64,000 nt of DNA from Muribaculaceae bacterium Isolate-036 (Harlan) (GTDB lineage Bacteria > Bacteroidota > Bacteroidia > Bacteroidales > Muribaculaceae), in assembly GCA_003833075.1 (NCBI GenBank), contig RIAY01000004.1, positions 1 through 64,000 on the forward strand, read 5' to 3'. Under the pieces are notes generated by a model. The model did not search any database, had not been told where the DNA came from, and saw nothing but the letters and a program-made list of their open reading frames with translations. Position 1 is the stretch's first letter. Every line of letters begins with the position of its first letter. Positions 7,829-17,713 of this stretch are shown one piece after another. The position numbers and the translations under genes were made by a program.

Positions 7829-7857
7829 ATCAATCTCTCTTGCTAAGAGAGATTGAT
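7829..7857 (+). promoter_or_regulatory. 13-bp-arm palindrome just upstream of sspB
   Basis: Perfect arms of 13 bases (left arm ends CTCTCTT, right arm starts AAGAGAG) around a GCT loop, ending 24 bases before the TTG start of sspB. It contains the same core as 7663-7677. It could be an operator or a 5' hairpin in the operon mRNA. There is no T-run, so a terminator is less likely. Confidence 0.5.
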
Positions 7858-7881
7858 ATAATAAAATAGACCAGTAACATT

Positions 7882-8727
7882 TTGAGCAGATATAGTTTTT
7901 CGGGACATGAGTCCTTTCATTGTAAATCTCTTTGGCTAAAGAAGGGATATGACTATCTTCTTGCTGATAACCACTTCACGGACATTGATTCCGTGGCGAA
8001 GCTTGGAGTCGGCAAGAACATGGTTGCGTCAATCCGATTTTGGCTTCGCGCTTTTGGATTAAGCCAATCGGATGAACTTACTGGCATAGCTGACTTCCTT
8101 TTTGATACTGAATATGGGCGTGATCCCTATGCGGAGGACCTCAACACTCTTTGGGTTCTTCATTTCCTTCTTGTCGTAACAGGTGTCGCCAGTATCTATA
8201 ACCTAACGTTTGTCGAGTATCAGCGTGAGAAAAAGGAGTTCTCAAAAGATGAGCTACGCAATTTTATCAAACGCAAATGTTCTGTTCCTGAACAAAGGAA
8301 CGTCTACAACGAAAACACCGTAAAAAAAGACATCGCTGTGCTCTTGAAAAATTATGTAGCTCCAAAAGATTTAAAGAACATTGAAGACTTCTCAGCATTA
8401 TTAATCGGGCTCGGTCTAATAGTCAATAAAGATTCGGACGTATACTCTTATCGAGTGACCGAACCTGAAGATATCGCACCTGAAATAATTCTATTCGCCC
8501 TTCTCTCTATAAGTGGTGGGGATAAAACGGTATCTTTTGATGTGCTCCAGAAAATGTCCTTGGCGTTCTGTTTACCAATTGTATCGCTCATAGAGATAAT
8601 CCGTAAAATAGAGAAACTTTACCCCGGGAAGGTTGTATTCTCCGATAACAGTGGTATTAAAAATGTCCAGTTTATAGGAGAGCTCAGCAGATTTAATGTT
8701 CTGGATAATTACTACGATTCGTTATGA
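7882..8727 (+). CDS. sspB: DUF4007 protein, SspB-like (single-strand DNA phosphorothioation)
   Basis: A 281-residue DUF4007-family protein. The N-terminal signature SFSGHESFHCKSLWLKKGYD, then KLGVGKNMVASIRFWLRAFG and DPYAEDLNTLWVLHFLL, is typical. In Ssp systems the DUF4007 protein SspB is reported to be the nickase that acts with SspC and SspD to put sulfur into one DNA strand. The start is a TTG at 7882, with an in-frame TAG at 7867 and no upstream ATG. The gene ends in an ATGA overlap with the ATPase, giving the canonical order B-C-D. The gene name is assigned from family and order. Confidence 0.8.
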   Translation: MSRYSFSGHESFHCKSLWLKKGYDYLLADNHFTDIDSVAKLGVGKNMVASIRFWLRAFGLSQSDELTGIADFLFDTEYGRDPYAEDLNTLWVLHFLLVVTGVASIYNLTFVEYQREKKEFSKDELRNFIKRKCSVPEQRNVYNENTVKKDIAVLLKNYVAPKDLKNIEDFSALLIGLGLIVNKDSDVYSYRVTEPEDIAPEIILFALLSISGGDKTVSFDVLQKMSLAFCLPIVSLIEIIRKIEKLYPGKVVFSDNSGIKNVQFIGELSRFNVLDNYYDSL

Positions 8728-11700
8728 GCTATATTCCATCAGTAAATATAGAACTAAATACAGCAGCGGATTTCCGATATATCATAACGGAAAATGCCCG
8801 GATGGTAGCTGGAAACATTGTAAATAGTTACAATTCCGGCCACCATTCCTTCTCAATTATCGGCACCTATGGCACAGGGAAGTCCAGCTTCATACTTGCT
8901 TTGGAAGATGATTTGACATCCGGTGCAAATCGGCTTATCAAAAGAAATGTCCTCGGCTCTACCTCTGGTTTTGAATTTCTGAATATAGTAGGCGACTATT
9001 CATCGCTAAGCACATTACTGGCATCCAAACTTGAGAGTCTTAACAGCAACTCAATTGATGCTCTTAACCAGTATTATCAAGCAATCCGAAAGCGCAACAA
9101 GTTTTTAATCATTGTCGTTGATGAGTTTGGTAAAGTGCTTGAGCACGCCGCTAATAACAACCCCGAAAAGGAACTGTATTTCTTACAGAAACTTTCTGAA
9201 TTCGTAAATGTACCGAGAAGAAACATAATACTTATAACCACGCTACATCAGAACTTCGGAAGTTATGCTTATAAACTAAGTGAAACACAGAGAAACGAAT
9301 GGCAAAAAGTAAAGGGCCGTTTTCAGGAGATTGTCTTCGCTGAACCTGTTGAGCAACTTCTCTATCTAACAGCAAAGCAGCTAAGTGAACATAAGCACAT
9401 AACATGCTCAGAAGATACCAGTCTGAATCTCCTATATGACCTTGGGCAAAGAAGTAAAATTCTCAGCAATACGTTCAGCCTAAAAACGGCAAAACTTCTC
9501 TATCCTCTCGATCCAATCTCTGCGGTGTGCCTCACTCTTGCTGTCCAGAGATATGGACAAAACGAGCGTTCCCTGTTTTCTTTCCTAACTGCTAAAGGTG
9601 AAGACTCCCTTAATGAGTTTAATGCAACAGCCTCATTGACATATAATATAGCCAAGGTATATGACTATCTGACCTATCACTTTTATTCGGCAATAAATGA
9701 AATGAATGCCGATTCAACCGGGTGGAGGTCGCTTACAGTGGCAATAGAGCGTATTGAAGGGTCTAATCAGGAGGCCAATGTCATAAAAGACTGTCTGAAG
9801 ATTATAAAGACAATAGGTCTTATCAATATGTTCTTCAATGGCATTGTGTTGAATGATGATTTTCTTGTCACATACGGACAGAATGCCCTCGGTATTAATA
9901 ATGTAGAGGCCACAATAAAAACGCTACTTTCTGAAAAGATAATCAGATTTGCATCATATAAGTCACAATACATATTATATGAAGGGACAAATCTCAATAT
10001 TGAAAGTGAATTGTTTAAAGCAGCTTCTATCGTGCCGACTCCACAGCTTTCGGTAGAAGAAATATCTCCGTATATCAAGCAAAAGGCCGCAGTAGCGACC
10101 GCTTCATACTATAAAACAGGTACCCCTCGTTATTTTGAGTATCGCGTATCCAACGAGCCCACTATAGTGGAAGCCTCCGGCGATATCGATGGATTTGTAC
10201 ATCTGATTTTTCCACTCTCGGAAATCGAAGATGAGGTAAAAGAATTATCTGCCTCAAAGTCAGCTGGCGCCTCTATATATGGATATTTCAAGAATACCGA
10301 GGCTATTACAAAACAACTTCATGAAATCAAGAAGCTGCAATATGTGATTGACAATGTCGCTATTGATGATAGGATAGCACAGGCTGAACTCGAAAAACAG
10401 AAGGCCTATGAGACGCTACTATTAAACGAGGCTATAAATACCTCCCTTACGAATGGTATCGATAGCGTGGTATGGTATTTCAAGGGAGAGTCGGTCAAAA
10501 TAAGGTCTGTCAGAGATTTCAATAAACTTCTCTCATACGTTTGTGACGTCATTTACGACAAGACGCCTATTATTCGCAATGAGCTTTTCAACCGTCAGAA
10601 GTTAAGTTCGGCTATATCTTTGGCAAGGGTCAACTTGCTTGACGCAATGCTGAACAAATCTGATGTAGAAGCATTTGGCATAGAGGGATTCCCTCCGGAG
10701 AAGACTGTCTATTTCACACTTTTCAGAGAATCAGGGATTCACCGTATTAATGAAAACGGGAACTGGATTCTAGGAGCACCGACGCAACCGGAACTACAGA
10801 CATTATGGACCGCTTCGATGGAGTTTATCAACTCATCTGTTGATAAGCCCAGAAAATTATCTGAACTCACCAAGATTCTAAAGGCAGCTCCATATAAATT
10901 GAAGCAGGGTGTGATTGATTTCTGGATTCCCATTTTCCTTTTCATCAATCAACAGGATTTTGCATTATACAACGGGAACACATTTGTCCTAAATATTAAT
11001 AAGGAAGTCTTTGAACTTATTCAAAAGCGTATCAACGACTTTTCAATCAAGGCGTTTAAGGTAGCCGGTGTAAAACTTGAGTTTTTCAAGCGTTATCGTC
11101 AGTTTCTCCATAAGGATGACAATGTAGAAGTGTCGTCAGATTCATTGCTTGAGACCGTTAAGCCGTTCTTCCATTTTTATAGAGGGCTTAATACTTATGC
11201 AAAACGGACACGTAAATTCGACAATGCATATACTGCGAAATTCAGGGATGTACTGTCCAATGCTCAGGATCCTGCCAAAACCTTCTTTGAAGATTTGCCT
11301 GCGGCACTTGGCTACAAAGATTTGCATAGTGAGGAATTTACGTCTCAGTATCTTGATCTAATAAGGAATGCAGTTCGTGAACTTAACACCTGCTACGATA
11401 ATTTCATAGATCGAATAGAAGACAAGATTGTAGTTCATTTAGGTGTCCCCGATAACTATGAGGCGTACAAGGATATTTTAGAGAGTCGCTATGAATCGAT
11501 AGACCCAAGGATACTTACTCCTAAAACAAGGGCATTCCTTGACCGTATCATTGCCCCTTCGGAAACTAAGCGAGAATTTATAGAGAAACTTGCCATTGTA
11601 ATAACCGACAAACGACTTGATGAGACCAAAGATAGTGATGAACCATTGTTGATTCACCAGATTCTTCATATGCTCAGCGAGTTGGAACGATATTCGGCTA

Positions 11701-11918
11701 TTGCAGACGTACAGAATCTAAATGATGACGCAGAGGCATTCAATTTTGAGCTTGCATCAAATCTTGGCAAATTTTCCAAGTCTCAAACATATCGTCTACC
11801 TAAAAATAAGGCTAAACAAGCTGATGAGATTATGAGTAAAATCTCATCCATACTTTCGGATGATGATGAGTTCAACATTTGTGTTCTTCTGAAACTTCTA
11901 AACGAAAAAGTGAAATGA
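8724..11918 (+). CDS. sspC: Large P-loop ATPase, SspC-like
   Basis: A 1064-residue ATPase. Walker A is GTYGTGKSS (residues 47-55) and Walker B is FLIIVVDEFGK (about 126-136), followed by a sensor-like IILITTLHQNF. The remaining 850 residues are mostly helical with no motif I recognise. It overlaps the DUF4007 gene and the PAPS-reductase-like gene by four bases each, so the three are translationally coupled. In SspBCD the ATPase SspC is needed for sulfur incorporation. Identity rests on position, size and the P-loop rather than on a specific domain. Confidence 0.75.
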   Translation: MSYIPSVNIELNTAADFRYIITENARMVAGNIVNSYNSGHHSFSIIGTYGTGKSSFILALEDDLTSGANRLIKRNVLGSTSGFEFLNIVGDYSSLSTLLASKLESLNSNSIDALNQYYQAIRKRNKFLIIVVDEFGKVLEHAANNNPEKELYFLQKLSEFVNVPRRNIILITTLHQNFGSYAYKLSETQRNEWQKVKGRFQEIVFAEPVEQLLYLTAKQLSEHKHITCSEDTSLNLLYDLGQRSKILSNTFSLKTAKLLYPLDPISAVCLTLAVQRYGQNERSLFSFLTAKGEDSLNEFNATASLTYNIAKVYDYLTYHFYSAINEMNADSTGWRSLTVAIERIEGSNQEANVIKDCLKIIKTIGLINMFFNGIVLNDDFLVTYGQNALGINNVEATIKTLLSEKIIRFASYKSQYILYEGTNLNIESELFKAASIVPTPQLSVEEISPYIKQKAAVATASYYKTGTPRYFEYRVSNEPTIVEASGDIDGFVHLIFPLSEIEDEVKELSASKSAGASIYGYFKNTEAITKQLHEIKKLQYVIDNVAIDDRIAQAELEKQKAYETLLLNEAINTSLTNGIDSVVWYFKGESVKIRSVRDFNKLLSYVCDVIYDKTPIIRNELFNRQKLSSAISLARVNLLDAMLNKSDVEAFGIEGFPPEKTVYFTLFRESGIHRINENGNWILGAPTQPELQTLWTASMEFINSSVDKPRKLSELTKILKAAPYKLKQGVIDFWIPIFLFINQQDFALYNGNTFVLNINKEVFELIQKRINDFSIKAFKVAGVKLEFFKRYRQFLHKDDNVEVSSDSLLETVKPFFHFYRGLNTYAKRTRKFDNAYTAKFRDVLSNAQDPAKTFFEDLPAALGYKDLHSEEFTSQYLDLIRNAVRELNTCYDNFIDRIEDKIVVHLGVPDNYEAYKDILESRYESIDPRILTPKTRAFLDRIIAPSETKREFIEKLAIVITDKRLDETKDSDEPLLIHQILHMLSELERYSAIADVQNLNDDAEAFNFELASNLGKFSKSQTYRLPKNKAKQADEIMSKISSILSDDDEFNICVLLKLLNEKVK

Positions 11919-13027
11919 GCGAGGTAAGACACGTACTTGGAATATCCGGGGGCAAAGACAGCGCTGCTCTCGCAATCTACATGAAGGGCAGATATCCTAA
12001 TCTTCATGTGGAATATTATAATACAGACACAGGTTGTGAATTGGCAGAAACCGACCTATTGATTAACCGTCTTGAGTCCTATCTCGGTGGTATTAAGAGA
12101 TTGAGAGCAGCTGAAGGGAGCCCAGAACCTACTCCATTTGAGCATTTTCTCAAAGCAAGCGGCATGTTTCTTCCATCACCGCAACAAAGATGGTGTACTC
12201 AGAAAATGAAACTTCAGGAGATGGAACGTTTCGTAGGAGACAGACCTACCATCTCCTATGTCGGCATTCGAGGTGACGAAGACCGAGAGGGTTATGTTTC
12301 GACAAAGCCTAATATTCAAGCGATTTTCCCATTTCGCAAGAATATATGGAGCATAGATGTAATCCATACTATCGTTCACAAGAATAATATAGCACGATTT
12401 ACAGACATATACATAAGTATCGCCCCTGACGAGCTTAAATCAGAACTGTTGAAAATATTGGAGCATCCTCTGACCAAAGACTTTTTCTATGGAAAGAAAG
12501 CTAACGCTCTTATGGACTTGGATGTAAAACTCTTCAATAAAGCTGTATTTGAATTTCTCAAAGGTACAGACTATCCAGTCGGTAAATTGGATGAGTTCCC
12601 TCTGATAGACAATGAGGATATACTTGTGAGAGATGACATCTTCAGAATCCTTGAAGACAGTGGTGTCGGTGTCCCGGCATATTACAAACCCATCGAATTT
12701 GAGGTGGATGGAAAGAAAGGCACATACAACCGTAGCCGTTCCGGGTGCTATTTCTGCTTTTTTCAGCAGAAGCTTGAATGGATATGGCTTTATGAGCAAC
12801 ACCCGGACCTGTTTGCCAAGGCTATGGAGTTTGAGAAAGACGGCTATACTTGGAATCAAAATGAAAGTCTTGCAGAACTTATACTTCCAGAGCGTGTGCG
12901 TCAGATTAAACTCGATGCGATAAAGAAACAGGAAGCCAAACGTCAGAAGGGTACTGGTAAACTGGCGGATATGTTTGGCGATTCCGATGATGATAATGAC
13001 GCATTCTGCGCTAATTGTTTCATATAA
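11915..13027 (+). CDS. sspD: PAPS-reductase/DndC-like ATP pyrophosphatase, SspD-like
   Basis: A 370-residue protein of the PAPS reductase/DndC superfamily. The PP-loop is SGGKDSAALA (residues 8-17). Cysteines suited to an Fe-S cluster occur in RWCTQKMK, GCYFCF and CANC near the C-terminus. DndC and SspD activate the DNA backbone by adenylation before sulfur transfer. The start chosen is the ATG at 11915, which overlaps the upstream stop (ATGA). An earlier in-frame ATG at 11879 lies inside sspC. No cysteine desulfurase (SspA/DndA) is in the window, so a chromosomal IscS would have to supply sulfur. Confidence 0.85.
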   Translation: MSEVRHVLGISGGKDSAALAIYMKGRYPNLHVEYYNTDTGCELAETDLLINRLESYLGGIKRLRAAEGSPEPTPFEHFLKASGMFLPSPQQRWCTQKMKLQEMERFVGDRPTISYVGIRGDEDREGYVSTKPNIQAIFPFRKNIWSIDVIHTIVHKNNIARFTDIYISIAPDELKSELLKILEHPLTKDFFYGKKANALMDLDVKLFNKAVFEFLKGTDYPVGKLDEFPLIDNEDILVRDDIFRILEDSGVGVPAYYKPIEFEVDGKKGTYNRSRSGCYFCFFQQKLEWIWLYEQHPDLFAKAMEFEKDGYTWNQNESLAELILPERVRQIKLDAIKKQEAKRQKGTGKLADMFGDSDDDNDAFCANCFI

Positions 13028-13033
13028 GATATT

Positions 13034-15313
13034 ATGCTGAAGACGGACGTTACATGGTCGGAAGATTTCCGATATAGAACTAAATCCGAGTGGGAACCAG
13101 CCGGTTTCTTCTCAGAAGCCCTATGTAATGCCACTTCTTTTGACTTAATGTTGGGTTTCTTTTCATCGGCTGCTATAAATGTGCTTGCTTATGGTTTCGC
13201 ATCCTTCATATACAATGGCGGTAAGATGCGAATGATTATCAATGATATTTTAAGTTCAGACGATGTAGGTGCCATTACAATGGCGCAAGAACCGACAGAT
13301 TTACCATATTTTAACCTCAATAATCTTGAAGAGTTAAGCCTTACACTAAACAAAAGAGACAAACACTTCTTCGATTGCCTGGCTTGGCTTATTCGTAATG
13401 AGCGGATAGAAATCAAAATTGTCCGCATGGTCAATGGGAGTGGTATTGCTCACACTAAATGTGGTACATTCAGCGATGGCATTAACAAAATAGCATTTAA
13501 TGGGTCGGTGAATTTTTCACTATCTGCCCTGATTCACAATAAGGAAGAATTGTCTGTCAATTGTGATTGGAACGGTCCTGCTGATGTAGGCAGAATAAAA
13601 AGCATACAGCAGGATTTTGACCGGTCCTTCAATGGATTAGATCCGGATATTGAGTTCGTAAAAGCTGTTGATCTCCATGGTTATACTTTAAGTAGAGATA
13701 AGGCTAAAAGCCTTGATGAGCTGCTTAATGATGAACTTGACCTAATAGAGGAAGTAAAATCACGTGAGATTCCTGAAACGGTCAAAGCCGTTTTGGAAAA
13801 AACAAAGAAGAAAGTTAAGTCGGCTATCGAAAAAATGTCCGGGATTGAACGTGACAAGGACGCAGAACCTCGGTTCCCTTATTCTTCTGGTCCTCGTGAA
13901 TATCAGCAGGAAGCATTTGAAAATTGGAAGAAAACACAGAAGGGACTGTTTGCCATGGCTACCGGTACTGGCAAGACATTGACTTCTCTAAATTGTCTTC
14001 TTGAAATATACAAACGAAAAGGTTACTATAAGGCTATTATCCTTGTTCCGACCCTTACACTTGTGGGACAGTGGGAACAGGAATGCAAGAAGTTTAATTT
14101 TGGCAACATTGTGAAGGTTTGCTCCAAAAATAAAAACTGGAAACAAGACTTGGATGCCATTAAGCTTCAGGAGGATTTCAACTATTCAGATAAGGAGCCA
14201 AGTTATATACTGATTGCGACCTATGCTTCATTTGCAAGGGAAAATGTATTCAAAGATTTAATTTCATTATGTTCTAAAGCGAGCAAGAAATTACTGCTTA
14301 TTGCTGACGAGGCTCATAATATGGGTTCACCACGCATTCTTAATAGATTGAGTGGCGTGAGATTTGTTCGTCGGATAGGACTATCCGCAACCCCGGAACG
14401 CCAATTCGATGAATCTGGGAATACCAAAATTCGCAAATTCTTTGGTTGTGAAGACATTGAAGGCTATACATTTGAATTTTCAATGCAAGAAGCTATCGAC
14501 AAGGGTTACCTTTGCCGATATTATTACTATCCCCATCTTGTCAGACTTACAGACGAGGAAATGTCGGAGTATATGAAGATATCTCTTCAATTGGCAAAGT
14601 TCTTTAATTACGACAGCGAGTCCTTCCCCGGATCGGATGACATTCTTATGCGTCTGCTATTGAAGCGTAAACGCATAGTTCACAAGGCTCATAATAAAGA
14701 AACCGTATTTGAAGACATTTTAAGGAAATGGTATTCAGAGAAAGGCTCTCTTAAATATACATTGGTCTATGTGCCTGAGGGGAGCCGACCAGACAATGGA
14801 GATGCGGATGTATACGATTCAATCGAATCTGTTCCTGAAGATGATTACTCGGACTCGCTGATCGATACCTATTCTGGTATCATCCAATCCATAAGTCCGA
14901 TAACCACTGTTAAGAAATTTACGGCTAATACTGGCGATAGGAATCAAATTCTCGAAGACTTTGCAAATGGGAAGCTTGAAGTTCTTACGTCAATGAAATG
15001 TCTTGACGAAGGAGTGGATGTCCCACGCAGTGAACTCGCTATATTCTGTGCAAGCACAGGCAATCCTCGCCAATTCATTCAAAGGCGCGGACGTATATTG
15101 CGAACACATAAGGATAAACACAGAGCTGTGATACACGATTTGGTTGTTGTTCCATATGTGTCATCCGTCTCAGAGAATTTTAAAATGGAGCGTAGCCTGC
15201 TGGCTTCTGAATTAAAACGAGTTCGGGACTTCGCACTAATGTCCGAAAATGCAGATTATGCGTATGAGGAATTAAGCGATGTCCTTAGTTATTATGATTT
15301 ATCACTTTTTTAA
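13034..15313 (+). CDS. PLD-like domain fused to SF2 helicase (restriction partner candidate)
   Basis: 759 residues. The N-terminal 200 residues look like a phospholipase-D-type nuclease domain: an HTK motif near residue 139 and FNGSVNFS, as in other helicase-linked PLD domains. Helicase motifs follow: ATGTGKT (about 307), VPTLTLVGQW, DEAH (about 424), GLSATPE, and QFIQRRGRILR (about 681). It starts six bases after sspD and is in the same operon. A nuclease-helicase beside a sulfur-modification operon suggests restriction of unmodified DNA. It is not SspE (no DUF262/DUF1524). The described SspFGH module is the closest idea, but I cannot confirm homology. Confidence 0.8.
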   Translation: MLKTDVTWSEDFRYRTKSEWEPAGFFSEALCNATSFDLMLGFFSSAAINVLAYGFASFIYNGGKMRMIINDILSSDDVGAITMAQEPTDLPYFNLNNLEELSLTLNKRDKHFFDCLAWLIRNERIEIKIVRMVNGSGIAHTKCGTFSDGINKIAFNGSVNFSLSALIHNKEELSVNCDWNGPADVGRIKSIQQDFDRSFNGLDPDIEFVKAVDLHGYTLSRDKAKSLDELLNDELDLIEEVKSREIPETVKAVLEKTKKKVKSAIEKMSGIERDKDAEPRFPYSSGPREYQQEAFENWKKTQKGLFAMATGTGKTLTSLNCLLEIYKRKGYYKAIILVPTLTLVGQWEQECKKFNFGNIVKVCSKNKNWKQDLDAIKLQEDFNYSDKEPSYILIATYASFARENVFKDLISLCSKASKKLLLIADEAHNMGSPRILNRLSGVRFVRRIGLSATPERQFDESGNTKIRKFFGCEDIEGYTFEFSMQEAIDKGYLCRYYYYPHLVRLTDEEMSEYMKISLQLAKFFNYDSESFPGSDDILMRLLLKRKRIVHKAHNKETVFEDILRKWYSEKGSLKYTLVYVPEGSRPDNGDADVYDSIESVPEDDYSDSLIDTYSGIIQSISPITTVKKFTANTGDRNQILEDFANGKLEVLTSMKCLDEGVDVPRSELAIFCASTGNPRQFIQRRGRILRTHKDKHRAVIHDLVVVPYVSSVSENFKMERSLLASELKRVRDFALMSENADYAYEELSDVLSYYDLSLF

Positions 15314-15315
15314 TT

Positions 15316-15546
15316 ATGGCATACATTTCAAACAACGATAAAATGCTTCAGGCTGTGCTCATGAACGAGCAACTGATGAAAGCCGGAAATTATACTTCGG
15401 CTGAAATCAGTACTATTTATGCGGCTCTTGATTCAGACAATCCGGTAATCAATGCTGCTGCGCAAATAATAAAGCGTAGTGGCGAGGGAGCTACCGAGCG
15501 TGAACTTTGGAAAGAAATCAATGACTACCTTAAACGCAATATATGA
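15316..15546 (+). CDS. Small helical protein (76 aa) in the Ssp-like operon
   Basis: A 76-residue acidic, probably all-helical protein (NDKMLQAVLMNEQLMKAGNY, then a SAEISTIYAALDSD turn and WKEINDYLKRNI). It begins two bases after the helicase stop and overlaps the start of the SMC-like ATPase gene by four bases (ATGA), so it is coupled to both. No known family recognised. A small adaptor between the helicase and the ATPase is plausible but inferred. Confidence 0.7.
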   Translation: MAYISNNDKMLQAVLMNEQLMKAGNYTSAEISTIYAALDSDNPVINAAAQIIKRSGEGATERELWKEINDYLKRNI

Positions 15547-17711
15547 TAGTAAAAGAAATTCGCATAAAGAACTTCCGAAGCTATTACGGTGATAACAACC
15601 GTTTTGAGTTCTCGGATGGTCTTACCGTCATCATAGGAGACAATGGTGATGGTAAGACGACATTCTTTGAAGCTCTCGCTTGGCTTCTCAATACTTCAGT
15701 CGAGAAGGGAGCTGCCGAGAATATCTCTGAAATGAGAAAGTCAAAAATGGAGACCGGTGAAGTGGATGAGGTTTCAGTCTTTATGGAATTTGAGCATAAC
15801 GGCCTCAAATCTGTAGAGAAATCATTCTCTTTTGAAAGACTTGAGAATGGAACATTCCGCATAGGCTCGTTGCAATACCGAGGCTACGAGACAAATGGTT
15901 TCGAACGCGAGGCAGTCAATGGCAAGTCTTTGATAGAACGTTGCTATGACGCTTTTATTCAACGTTTCAGTATGTTCAAAGGCGAATCTGAACTCAACGT
16001 TTTTGATAATCCTGCAGCACTCAAGGATCTCGTCGATAAATTCTCCGACATCAGAAAATTTGATCAACTGGTAGAGTTTACACGCAGTTTCGAGACCAAA
16101 GCCGAAAAGGCATATATGAGCGAAATGCGTTCGGATAAAAAGGTAGCTGAAAAATCACGTGATTTAGAGACCAAAATCACACGACTTAGTGCAGACCTCA
16201 CTATCACTCGCCAAGATATAGCGGACAAACGACAATCCGTTGAAACTTTTGGCAAGCGTCTTACTGAGCTGGAAGACAATCAGGAAGCATCTCAGCGATT
16301 CAAAGATTTACAATCGCGACTTAAGACTCAAGAAGAAAAACGTAACAAAATGATGGCTATAATTAGTGCTGTCAACTATAGCCATGCTCTTCTTGACAGG
16401 TATTGGATTCTTGCCCCTTTCACTCCTATTCTTAAGGCTTTCCAAGAAAAGATTGCTATTCTTAGCCGGGAGAAGCGTAAACAAGACCGGGAGTTTGAAA
16501 GAACGAAAGCCATAGAAATCGGCAAACTCGAAGCGTTTAAGGAACTTCAAGGCGCACTTGTCAATGGAGCTACTGAGTTGCCATGGTATCTTCCAAACCA
16601 AGAGACTATGGAGGATATGATTAACGATCATATCTGCAAAGTGTGTGGACGTGAGGCTCCTGAAGGTTCTGAAGCCTTTGCTTTTATGGTTCGCAAGCTG
16701 GAGGAATACAAGCGACATACCGAAGCAAAAATTGCCCGTGATGCCTCTAAAAAGGAAATAGCGGATTCGACTCTCTTTCCTCACGAATACATTGAACGCC
16801 TTCACAATCTCAGCCAAAGTCTGAGTGGTACGCACGAGGCTGAAGTTGCTGGTTATGCGCAGGACATAGCAGACCGACAGGAACTTGTCGCAACACGCAA
16901 AGCCGATCTTGCTAAAATAGAAGATAAAATCAACGACCTCAAGGAAGAGAAGACACGACTTCTTATCAATGTAGGTAATCTTTCAGAGGCAGCTCTTGAA
17001 AAAGAATTCAATGACATAAAAGGGCTCTTTGACCAAAAGGAAAGGGCTACACAACGTCTGGCAGTTCTTGAAACTCAACTGAGTTATCAAGAAAAACAGA
17101 TGGCAGAACTCAAGAAAGAGCTTAATGAGTTAGATCCCGAAAGCTCGCAGGTCAAGGTCATGAAAGAAGTACACCATGTACTTGAAGAAATCGCTAAAGC
17201 TTTTGCACAGGCCCAGAAAGATAATCTTAACCGTTTCCTGCAGGAGCTGGAGGCTAAGGCAAATGATTACCTCGTTTCCCTTAGCGCGGCTGACTTCCAT
17301 GGGCAGGTACGTCTTATCCATACTGCCAACGATTCAACAGAGATTAAACTCTATAGTTCCAATGGAACCGAAATAAAGAAACCTTCCGGCTCGCAGAAGA
17401 CGGTTATGTACATCTCAGTCCTTTTTGCCATCTCGGATTTCACTCAGGAAAAACGAGACGAGGACTATCCTCTTATCTTTGATGCTGCCACTTCTTCCTT
17501 TGGTGATTCCAAAGAAGAGGATTTCTATAACGTAATTGATAAGATAAACAAGCAGTGTGTCATAGTGACCAAGGACTTCATTGAAAAAGGTCGTCTCAAC
17601 GAAGTTGCGATTGATGGACTTACATGCGCTGTTTATCGAATCAAGAAAGCTCCGAATTTCGACCCTGCCAATATGGCAACCATCCGAACTCTCATTGAAA
17701 AAATACGCTAA
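15543..17711 (+). CDS. SMC/Rad50-like AAA ATPase (DndD-like)
   Basis: 722 residues with the layout of a Rad50/SbcC-type protein. Walker A is GDNGDGKTT (residues 33-41). Two long coiled-coil arms (about 190-340 and 400-560) flank a zinc-hook-like CKVCG at about 364. An ABC-signature-like PSGSQK lies near 614 and the Walker B is PLIFDAATSSF near 641. DndD in Dnd phosphorothioation is a related ATPase, but it belongs to the modification set. Here the gene follows a helicase and may belong to the effector half. The substrate is probably DNA. Confidence 0.8.
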   Translation: MIVKEIRIKNFRSYYGDNNRFEFSDGLTVIIGDNGDGKTTFFEALAWLLNTSVEKGAAENISEMRKSKMETGEVDEVSVFMEFEHNGLKSVEKSFSFERLENGTFRIGSLQYRGYETNGFEREAVNGKSLIERCYDAFIQRFSMFKGESELNVFDNPAALKDLVDKFSDIRKFDQLVEFTRSFETKAEKAYMSEMRSDKKVAEKSRDLETKITRLSADLTITRQDIADKRQSVETFGKRLTELEDNQEASQRFKDLQSRLKTQEEKRNKMMAIISAVNYSHALLDRYWILAPFTPILKAFQEKIAILSREKRKQDREFERTKAIEIGKLEAFKELQGALVNGATELPWYLPNQETMEDMINDHICKVCGREAPEGSEAFAFMVRKLEEYKRHTEAKIARDASKKEIADSTLFPHEYIERLHNLSQSLSGTHEAEVAGYAQDIADRQELVATRKADLAKIEDKINDLKEEKTRLLINVGNLSEAALEKEFNDIKGLFDQKERATQRLAVLETQLSYQEKQMAELKKELNELDPESSQVKVMKEVHHVLEEIAKAFAQAQKDNLNRFLQELEAKANDYLVSLSAADFHGQVRLIHTANDSTEIKLYSSNGTEIKKPSGSQKTVMYISVLFAISDFTQEKRDEDYPLIFDAATSSFGDSKEEDFYNVIDKINKQCVIVTKDFIEKGRLNEVAIDGLTCAVYRIKKAPNFDPANMATIRTLIEKIR

Positions 17712-17713
17712 TC

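Noticed and set aside
15543..17711. Considered as dndD, making the operon a Dnd system
   Set aside because: The upstream trio is headed by DUF4007 rather than DndB, there is no DndE-like protein, and the PAPS-reductase-like gene sits in sspBCD order.
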